The position numbers and the translations under genes were made by a program. A stretch of 64,000 nt of DNA from Pratylenchus scribneri (lineage: Eukaryota > Nematoda > Chromadorea > Rhabditida > Pratylenchidae): NCBI GenBank assembly GCA_030063045.1, contig JAQSEB010000108.1, forward strand, positions 62,001 to 126,000. The letters are read 5' to 3'. Under the pieces are notes generated by a model. It was not told the DNA's origin, made no database searches, and saw nothing but the letters and a program-made list of their open reading frames with translations. Positions 56,542 to 64,000 of the stretch are shown here, one piece after another. Position 1 is the stretch's first letter; each line of letters starts with the position of its first letter.

Positions 56542-59500
56542 ATGGTCACAAATGAAGTAAAATTATTTTCAATTCTATTCTTCATAATAATTGTTTTCTT
56601 GCTTCTCACAGTGCATCATAATAATAACAACAATAAAACAAATTTTATTCAATATGTTCCTATCAATTTTACTTTAAACAAATGTAAGTCGAATAATATT
56701 TTTTGATTTATATCTCTGTTAAGATATATAAATTTGGAAATGCTAAAAATAATTTGATTTGAAAAATTAAAAATTTAATATGAATATCAAAATAATAAAT
56801 ATTAATTAAATAAAAATATTTATAAAATTATTTTTAATATTAATCAATGAATGTCACATTTATAGCTGATATAATTTCGACTAATTATGCTGAAAAATTG
56901 GTACTTGAACATTTCATGAAAATTACGCCTGAGCGAAGAAAATTGATTGAAGCGATTGTGCCAAATCCCCCATTTCCGGCATTTAATTTTATTCATCTTC
57001 ATCATGCACTTCAAGTTCCGGAAGTATGCATTTGAAAATATTATAAATTTTTATTAATAATAATAAATAAAATTATCTAAAATGTACATTTTTTATACAA
57101 CAATGATCTTTGAGTTGAACTCTTTCAATAGGATATTTTGACATGAAATAGATTATAAAATTTTAAATAAAACCAAAGTTATAGGCAAAAAAAAAAACGA
57201 AAAATATCGAATTTTTTCCTATTTTATCATCTTTTTGGTCTTGACTTTTTCTATCAAATCCAATAATTCTTTTATAAACAATTTATAAAAATATATATTC
57301 ATACAATGATAACAAATTTTTTAAATTTAAATTCAATATTCACTTTATAAATTATTTGATTTCCAAAATTAAAGGAGAAAATAAAATTCAAATATATAAA
57401 AATTATTTTTATGACCTGCTGGGTGTTATTTCAATTATGGCGAATACTTGGTAGTTGTTACAAGTAACTTGATTCAAATTCAAAGTACAAGCTGATTAAT
57501 ATTCTATTTTAATTTTACACAATCAACAGAATTTCGTGAATATATATTAAATTAAAATATATTTTTATTTCTACAGATTCGTTGTGTGAATCTTCCCCGT
57601 CTTGGTACCGTCCATGATGGTGGAAAACTAATTTGTAATCCGGCGAGGGCCAGGGAAGTGCCAAATTGTGTAGTCTATTCATTTGGCATAAGTACTGATA
57701 TATCATATGAGCAGGATTTCTATGACATCAGTGGGAGAAATTGCAAAATCAGGGCAATTGATCAGGCAAATCAATTTTGATAAATAATTACTAAAAATAT
57801 AAATTTTAGCACTTAAAAATGAATTTATAAGGGTAAAATTATTTTAACATTGACAGATTTTTTAACCCATTTTGGAAAAATGTAAATTTTAGTTTGTTGT
57901 TTTATTGTTAGTTCATACTTTTATCTCTTTCAGTTCATTATTATAAATTTTATTCTATTTTCGAAAGATAAAAAGGCCTTAAACATTTTGGAAAACTTAA
58001 ATATATTTCACAGATTTTAGCTTTTTTAAAATATTTTATAGCATTTTTCAATAAATTTGCATTTTTTCAATTAAATAGAATAAAAATTTTAAAATTTTGA
58101 TACAAAATGCGATGGAAAAATAACAAAACATATCTGCTGTACTTAGGAAAATTTCCAAGTTTCCACTTTATAAAGCCAAAAATCTCCTCGCATATGTTCG
58201 AAAAAATTTTCTTTCTTTGGTTTATTAATTACCCCAATTTTTAAGGGACCACTACAACCGCATATTATCAAGGGATTAGAGGATATGGGTGCAGATGTTT
58301 TACAAACAATTATTGACACCAGTACAAATCCAAATGCAAACACCACTTCATTTACGGATATTGTCAACAAATATGGTGATAAAGCCATTGAAATACTCAA
58401 AATGGATATTGAAGGTAAAAAATATTTTCATGAATTTAATTAATATTTAAAAATGATCTTAGTATAGGAATATTCTGATTCATTTAGAGGAGATACTTAA
58501 TAGGAAAATATAATTTGCCATAATTGTAACTAGGGTTCGGCGGTATCGGTATTTGGGGTCAAAGTCGGTAACGGTATTGGCCGGTACCAGCCCACTCGGG
58601 ATCCGGTATCGGTATTGGGTCAGGGGTCGGTAAACGGTAACGGTATTTTCAGAAATCGGTATTCGGTATTAGTCGGTATTTCAATGAAAAATGGCAAAAA
58701 ATTTTTAAAAATCAATTTTTTCTTTCAAAAATCAGTATTATTTTAAAAGTCAATTTCTTTAAGTTCTTATTTGAATAAAATTGGGGTAAAGTTTTTCGGA
58801 ATGGTATGCGCAAGGGCAAAAAATACGAGCAATTAGATTTAGCCAAATGAGCCCAATTATTTTAATTTTAGTAATATGAGAAAAATGTGAGGAGAAAGGG
58901 GTTTTCGGTAACGAAGATCATTAATTAGAGATTTTTTATAGATTCTAGCAGATTGGAAATTTTAAATCGGGTATGAAATTTTGACTAATGCGCGTTGGAT
59001 GGATAGTGCATGCAATACAAAAAATGGTGCCAAAATAGCCGCGCAGCGAAGGATTTGAGCCAAAATATCATTTTGAAGACACCAAAAAAATGAAAAAATT
59101 TGAAAAAAAAATAAAAATTTGGCCAAAAATGCCATTTTAAGGGGGTGCTTGTCAATACCGACTAATACCGATTCGAAAAAACGGTAACGGTATTACCGGG
59201 GTCGGTAGCGGTTTTGGCCAAATCGGTAACGGTATTGGCCAACCCCCGGTATTTCGGTATCAATACCGACCGGTATCCCGATACCGCCGAACCCTAATTG
59301 TAACCATTCGACTTGCTAATACTAGCATCTATTAATAGGACCAGTTTGCCGGTTTTTCTTTTAGAAATTAAATCAAAAAAAGCTAATTTTTTCTTTTATG
59401 TTTATATATATTTAGACCATAAAAGAAGAAAGGAATAAGCAGACAACGGAATAAAAAAAGCCTGATCAGAGATTACATTGAAAAAAAACTGAAATAATAA

Positions 59501-59934
59501 GATAAATTTAAGCAAGCATTTTAAATAAATTTAAAAAAAACATCTCTTTATCATTACTATATTGTAATTAATTAAAACATTTAATGACTAAAAATCTTTT
59601 ATTTTTACCATTATAATTTGAATGAAATTGAAAATTATGTCAAAATGATATTCTTTAATTAATTTCATTCATATGTCATAATATTTTAGGAGCGGAAGAA
59701 AAAGTCATTGATCAAATATTCCAATTTCCAATATGCCAAATTTTGATGGAAGTCCACATTGAAGATGTTTATAAAACTGTACAATTACTTAAGAAAATCT
59801 CCGCCCATGGATTTTGGCTTTACTCCAATGAATTACATCCTTTAGTTTTACATGCCCGTGAATATTCTTGGATCCATCAAAATTGTATGGAACGTTATGG
59901 AGTGAATACGATATTGGGAAAATATATTGTCTGA
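56542..59934 (+). CDS. FkbM/METTL24-like methyltransferase, type II membrane protein
   Basis: Exons 56542-56683, 56866-57023, 57577-57765, 58246-58414 and 59690-59934 give about 300 residues in phase. A hydrophobic anchor (residues about 8-24, L-F-S-I-L-F-F-I-I-I-V-F-L-L-L-T-V) and an Asn-rich stalk precede the domain. Landmarks are C-V-V-Y-S-F-G-I-S, C-K-I-R-A-I-D-Q, A-I-E-I-L-K-M-D-I-E-G-A-E and C-Q-I-L-M-E-V-H, then a C-terminal E-Y-S-W-I-H-Q-N-C and L-G-K-Y. The K-M-D-I-E-G-A-E and M-E-V-H blocks typify the FkbM/METTL24-like families. In this copy the SAM-binding region reads S-F-G-I-S-T-D, with D in I-D-Q as the probable ribose ligand. Intron 3 uses a GC donor (CAG|GCAAAT). Intron 4 contains the hAT-like element at 58531-59296. 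Substrate unknown. Confidence 0.83.
58531..59296. mobile_element. hAT-like element with GGTATCGGTA satellite
   Basis: 766 bp; ends TAGGGTTCGGCGGTATCGG and CGATACCGCCGAACCCTA are inverse copies. Exact 8-bp duplication ATTGTAAC (58523-58530 and 59297-59304). Arms are GGTATCGGTAACGGTATTGG arrays; the centre holds a single AGCCGCGCAGCGAAGGATTT unit (59037) related to the satellite of 37753-38310 and 60937-61855. Confidence 0.94.
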
Positions 59935-60062
59935 AAGAGTTAAATGAAAGAAATTTATTATTATTATTATTTTTGTTTTAATTATTTAATTCTCCAAAAA
60001 ATTTTCCTTCAAAAATATCGATTTTGGTGTTTGAACATAAATATTTTATTAAATTTCAATAG

Positions 60063-60250
60063 AATTTCCTACAACATATAGGACATTGACAGGCGTACCG
60101 TTATTATTTCAATCGATATCCTTTTTCGGAGATTGTGCATGCAAAATTATAATGTGGTTTCAGCAAATACATTGATCATTGTATTTGAGTATTGCGCTGC
60201 ATCTACGGCCAGTGGATGTCCACTGTTTGAATTGCCCTAAACCATGTCCA
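60063..60250 (+). pseudogene. Decayed fragment of the fungal-type GH25 gene
   Basis: About 188 bp closely matching 39699-39886 of the intact gene (shared runs CAACATATAGGACA, GTACCGTTATTATTTCAA and GGATGTCCACT). Single-base indels break the frame early and a TAA falls where the intact gene reads L-P-W-T. No flanking exons, so this is a partial duplicate. It is followed directly by a CTCCGG satellite. Confidence 0.88.
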
Positions 60251-60277
60251 AAATTTAGGCTAATAGGCGGATAGTCT

Positions 60278-60382
60278 GTATGCTCCGACCCTTCAAATTT
60301 TAAGCTCCGGCTCCAGCTCCGAGCTCCGACTCTTAAAAATTTTAGCTCCAGCTCCAGCTCCGGAGCCGGAGCCGGAGCTGGC
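60278..60382. repeat. CTCCGG/GAGCCG satellite, probably a truncated hAT-like element
   Basis: Low-complexity CTCCGGCTCCAGCTCC that flips to GGAGCCGGAGCCGGAGC, the same type as the arms of the 10003-10572 element. No clean 8-bp duplication was found. Confidence 0.7.
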
Positions 60383-60399
60383 ACAGCATTGATTGAAAG

Positions 60400-60720
60400 A
60401 TCATTGATGTATCGGGAATGGGATGGGAAAGGTTCTAGTGGGCTGCTGGGAATAAAATTTGAATGGATGGATTGAGGAAAATATGCAAAATCAATGAAGC
60501 AGATGGTAAATTATATCACAAAAGAGAAATCGATTGATTTCGGTTCATGCATTATAAATTGAAGAAGATGAAAAATGAAAAGATCTTCGATGGCTACTGT
60601 GTTGATTATGAAAAGCAATATTTATTGTCCGAAATCCGATGTCAGTTTTCATTCATTATGATGAAGAGAAAATGATTGGGAAGAGGATGAGCATAATTAA
60701 TGGGACGGAAGACTGATGTA
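60400..60720 (+). pseudogene. Decayed coding repeat, copy 1
   Basis: Inverse copy of 63340-63680. Read on plus, part is still open (K-M-K-N-E-K-I-F-D-G-Y-C-V-D-Y-E-K-Q-Y) but stops and frame shifts occur before and after. The parent protein is not recognised. Confidence 0.65.
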
Positions 60721-60936
60721 AATGAAATTAATGGATTGACTTTCTTTTAAGGCATTTGGCTAAAGACCTAATAAAAATTTGTTTTTGATTAACCAATTTT
60801 TTTTTGAATAAAAAATAGTGGAAGAATTCTTATATATAACTAAATAAAATTAGGTGAAAGCAAATAAAATTTCTCGTTTTTTATATAAAATTTAAAATTG
60901 CCTAATTAAAACAAAATATTAAAAATATATTTTAAG

Positions 60937-61855
60937 CAGGGGTGCCATCTCCAAAAGTCAAAACCCCGGCATTCGGGTCTAAAAACCCGGCAAAACTCCG
61001 GCAAAAATTTTCAAAACCCCGGTAAAAACCCGGCATCTTTTAAAACGTGTTAAAATGCAATTTAGTAAAAGCTTGTAAAAATTTTCTACTTCAGATTTAT
61101 ATTTTTAATTGACTTTTTGAGCATATTTTTAATTGACTTTTTGAGCATGTGCGTTATGAAATAAAGATATCATAAGCTTTAAAAATCGGTCTGCCGTCAA
61201 AAAGTTTAGCCAGAAAAAGCCGCGAAGGAAGGAAAAAAATTAGCTAAAAATGGCCCTGATAGGTAGAAAAAGTAGCTAAAAAAGCCCTGATAGGGAGAAA
61301 AAATAGCTAAAAATGGGCCCTGATTGGAAGAAAAATTAGCTAAAAATGGCCGCGCAGCGAAAAATTAGACCCAAAAATGGCCGCGCAGCGAAAAATTAGA
61401 CCCAAAAATGGCCGCGCAGCGAAAAATTAGACCCAAAGATGGCCGCGCAGCGAAAAATTAGACCCAAAAATGGCCGCGCAGCGAAAAATTAGACCCAAAA
61501 ATGGCCGCGCAGCGAAAAATTAGACCCAAAAATGGCCGCGCAGCGAAAAATTAGACCCAAAAATGGCCGCGCAGCGAAAAATTAGACCCAAAAATGGCCG
61601 CGCAGCGAAAAATTAGACCCAAAAATGGCCGCGCAGCGAAAAATTAGACCCAAAAATGGCCGCGCAGCGAAAAATTAGACCCAAAAATGGTCGCGCAGCG
61701 AAAAATTTAGCTAAAAATTTAAAAACATGGCAAAACCCGGCAAAATATGAAAAACCCGGCAAAAAACCCGGCACTTTCAAAACCCCGGCAAAACCCCGGC
61801 CGGGACATCAAAAACCCGGGAAATGCCGGGTTTCCCCGGTATTATGGCAGCCCTG
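60937..61855. mobile_element. hAT-like element with 31-bp GGCCGCGCAGCG satellite
   Basis: 919 bp; ends CAGGGGTGCCAT and ATGGCAGCCCTG are inverse copies. Exact 8-bp duplication ATTTTAAG (60929-60936 and 61856-61863). Inside the ends are AACCCCGGCAAAA runs. 61340-61700 is a head-to-tail array of about eleven nearly identical 31-bp units beginning GGCCGCGCAGCGAAAAATTA. No transposase. Confidence 0.95.
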
Positions 61856-62003
61856 ATTTTAAGATAAGCAATTTTGCTCAATTAACATTTATCAAATCAT
61901 GCTAGCACAGTCATTTATGTTGCAATATCGATTGAATTTGGTTTTTTACTATCTAAATTTTTATGTTCACAAATTCATTCGTCTTCAATTTTCTTTTACT
62001 TCT

Positions 62004-62605
62004 TTATTGTCCTTGAGGGGGACGGATTTCGGGTGTGGTGTGACAACATTTCCCATCAAAGCAGGTATTACTGTTGAGATGGCCAAGACAATCTTTACCG
62101 GTGGTACAATCTAAAAAGTTATTTACAACATTGAAAATAATTTTATTTAGGTCTAACTTTAAAAAAGTTCAGAGAAAATTAAAAATATCTTGCTCCTTTT
62201 CGAAAATTATTTATGTATGTGACAAATTGCTAATATTAATTTTTTATTTGTAGTTTAAATTGTTTGATATTAAATTAAGTATTTGCAATCTTAACAAATG
62301 AATGTTAGCAATTTGAGAACAACCAATAACTTGGAATGCTATGCCCTAAAATTATACTCACTTGAGCCCTCCCAAAAATAGCAATCCTTGCAATGGCCAA
62401 CTTTGTCTTCCTCGCTAGTTACACCGCAGAATTGATTTTTGGGACATTCTGAAAGGCATAAAACAAAAATGAATTTTTGTCAAATACCATTATCACGGCG
62501 TGGGTTGCATTCTTGTTGAGCGTCCGCCAGCTGAATCAGCAAAATTGCCAGCAAGAGAAAAGAGCTGACGAACAACATTGGGAAGGCATTTCGGAATGCA
62601 GCCAT
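62004..62605 (-). CDS. Small secreted cysteine-rich protein
   Basis: Three exons (62605-62488, 62448-62362, 62110-62004) join in phase to 103 residues. A signal peptide (L-L-L-A-I-L-L-I-Q-L-A-D-A) is followed by a mature chain of about 73 residues with ten cysteines in two similar halves. The first half has C-N-P, D-N-E-C-P-K-N-Q-F-C, G-H-C-K-D-C; the second has C-T-T-G-K-D-C, N-T-C-F-D-G-K-C-C-H. The spacing suggests a disulphide-rich fold of the kind found in secreted nematode proteins; the family is not recognised. An earlier in-frame ATG at 62725 lies within the putative TATA region, so the start at 62605 is preferred. A second secreted protein with the same L-L-L-A-I-L-L-I-Q signal core begins at 63941. 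A role in host interaction is conjecture. Confidence 0.82.
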
Positions 62606-62698
62606 TTTGTTCAGAGAATATTCAGAGCAGAAGAAAATGTGGGAAATTTGATAAAATGGATTTGGTTGGAGTGATGATTTTGTCTGATATTCCACTTG

Positions 62699-62707
62699 TT
62701 TTATATA
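62699..62707 (-). promoter_or_regulatory. TATA box of the cysteine-rich gene
   Basis: TATATAAAA on the minus strand, about 95 bp before the chosen ATG, leaving room for a start site and a leader of about 65 bases. Confidence 0.6.
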
Positions 62708-62749
62708 GGTCTCCAAGTGGGGCAAATTTTAAAATGTACGAGTGATCAT

Positions 62750-63090
62750 CAAAATCATCCGTAAATAAAAATTATCCAAATCCATGGGGCTAAAATATAA
62801 TTTTTTTTCTCGATATCAAAAAATTATCCATCAAAAATTCAAATATCATAGATGTCCTAACTTTTTTTCAATGTTGAATGTATCTAGCCGGCACAATCAA
62901 AAAATTTATCTCCACTCAATTTAAGCCAATTCTAGGAGAGAAAAAAAGCGAACCAAATATTTGTCTGTACAAAAAATTATCCAAATTCTTTAACCTATTA
63001 AATTTTTTTTTCTTTTTTTCAATATCAAAAAATTATTCATTAAAAATTCAAATTCCATGCATCTGCCGGAGATAGGCCCAAACTTCATTC
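62750..63090. repeat. Diverged direct repeat of about 205 bp
   Basis: ATATCAAAAAATTATCCATC at 62815 recurs as ATATCAAAAAATTATTCATT at 63021, with further matching words on both sides (AAATTATCCAAAT, AAAAATTCAAAT). No coding content seen. Confidence 0.6.
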
Positions 63091-63339
63091 CATCCAATTC
63101 CCACCTTTCTGGTGAAAAAAGGCAAATCTATTCGCAATTTGGGCCCATGGATATGGATCAGCTCAGGAAATGTTTGGTTTTTGGGATTTATCCCAAAATT
63201 TGTGAAATTTTTGATTTACTTTTCTAGCCTTATTTACCGATAGATATTTGGCCAGCTTTTTTTAGCCACAATTGGCTTCATAAAAAATTATGTGGGCATA
63301 AATTTTTGAATATACCGGCTAGGCAAATTGCAATCCATT

Positions 63340-63680
63340 AATTCATTTTCATCGGTCTTCCATCCATTAATATTGCTCATCCTCTTCTCAATCATTTTCT
63401 CTTCATCATAAAATGAATGAAAACTGACTGTCGGATTTCGGAAAAATATTGCTTTTCATAATCAGTAATCACACAATTGCCATCGAAGATCTTTTCATTT
63501 TTCTTCTTCTTCAATTTATAATGCCTGATCCGATTTTAATGTCCCTTTGTTGATTGAATACCGTCTGCTTCACTGATTTTGCACATTTTCATACCCAATT
63601 CAGTCAGCCATTCGAATTTTATCCCCAGCAGTCCCCAATAGACTTTCCCATCCCATCCCATTCACCGATATATCCATGAT
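63340..63680 (-). pseudogene. Decayed coding repeat, copy 2
   Basis: Inverse copy of 60400-60720. On the minus strand it retains N-E-K-I-F-D-G-N-C-V and D-Y-E-K-Q-Y, and in another frame E-E-K-M-I-E-K-R-M-S, but the frames do not connect. The two copies bracket the 60937 transposon and the cysteine-rich gene. Confidence 0.65.
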
Positions 63681-63940
63681 CTTATCCATCCAATCCATCC
63701 GCCCAAAAGAAAAATTTAATGCGAGATTAAACCTCGATCTGCTCTCTTCCAATCTCCATTTTCTTATTTGATTAATTGGTCTTGGTTGGAATATTGAGAA
63801 TGTATCATATTCCTCTTTTGACCAGTTTTATACTCGGTTTTTATTCCCATATAAAATTGACATTAATTTCGTATTACCACTATTTGCAGACTCTACATTT
63901 GTAGACGATATCTTCTGGTGCAGATGATTGTAAAGCTGCT

Positions 63941-64000
63941 ATGGCGTTGTACGGCTCTTTTCTCTTGCTGGCAATTTTGTTGATTCAACAACATGTTGTG
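63941..64000 (+). CDS. Secreted protein, 5' end only
   Basis: ATG at 63941 opens a signal peptide (Y-G-S-F-L-L-L-A-I-L-L-I-Q-Q) that runs off the window. Its core L-L-L-A-I-L-L-I-Q is the same as in the protein at 62004-62605, on the other strand, so the two may be divergent paralogues. ATATAAAA at about 63851 is a candidate TATA element. Confidence 0.5.
   Translation, partial: MALYGSFLLLAILLIQQHVV

Noticed and set aside
61340..61700. CRISPR-like array of 31-bp repeats
   Set aside because: Units are head to tail with no spacers and lie inside a hAT-like element in a eukaryotic genome.

Overview
This is a window of a very AT-rich eukaryotic genome. Genes are split into many short exons, mostly by GT-AG introns. 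Gene content (a LIPS-type lipase, a C. elegans-type GH25 lysozyme relative, several GT92/DUF23 glycosyltransferases, a PHY-like prolyl 4-hydroxylase, an alkylglycerol monooxygenase) points to a nematode. Base composition, one GC-AG intron and lineage-specific secreted proteins suggest a plant-parasitic tylenchid such as a root-knot nematode; that part is inference. No rRNA, tRNA, CRISPR array or prokaryotic operon was seen. Gene models were assembled by eye from splice sites, reading phase and recalled family patterns; exon edges may be off by a few bases.

Layout. 1-534: 5' part of a GT92 gene (minus), running off the left edge. 1934-3944: SLC35A-type nucleotide-sugar transporter (minus, 5 exons). 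5763-8563: prolyl 4-hydroxylase-like protein (plus). 8854-15366: alkylglycerol monooxygenase (minus, 17 exons) with two satellite-bearing transposons in its introns. 15516-19591: an almost intact BEL/Pao-type LTR element with gag but no pol. 21145-22068: mariner-like MITE directly upstream of a lipase gene (22092-23788). 24665-27212: GH25-family secreted protein (minus). 27996-30052: membrane-anchored methyltransferase resembling bacterial macrolide O-methyltransferases (minus). 31003-33638 and about 34003-35339: a convergent pair of paralogues of unknown family. 38383-40012: second, fungal-like GH25 protein without the catalytic Asp-x-Glu pair. 43706-47365 and 50105-54440: two GT92 genes in head-to-head inverted duplication, separated by nested MITEs. 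56542-59934: METTL24/FkbM-like methyltransferase. 60063-60250: dead GH25 fragment. 62004-62605: small secreted cysteine-rich protein; 63941-64000: start of another secreted protein.

How the genes relate. Several encode secretory-pathway or extracellular functions: nucleotide-sugar import into the Golgi, GT92 glycan synthesis, collagen-type hydroxylation, GH25 and lipase secretion. No operon was demonstrated.

The most distinctive feature is the mobile DNA. At least six insertions are fold-back or low-complexity elements flanked by exact 8-bp target duplications (hAT-like). Each carries its own GC-rich satellite (GAGTCG, GGGCC, CCGGAAAAGTC, GGTATCGGTA, or a 31-bp GGCCGCGCAGCG unit). Five more palindromic insertions with 8-bp duplications belong to other families, three of them to one family. 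Many sit in introns or within 100 bp of a start codon.
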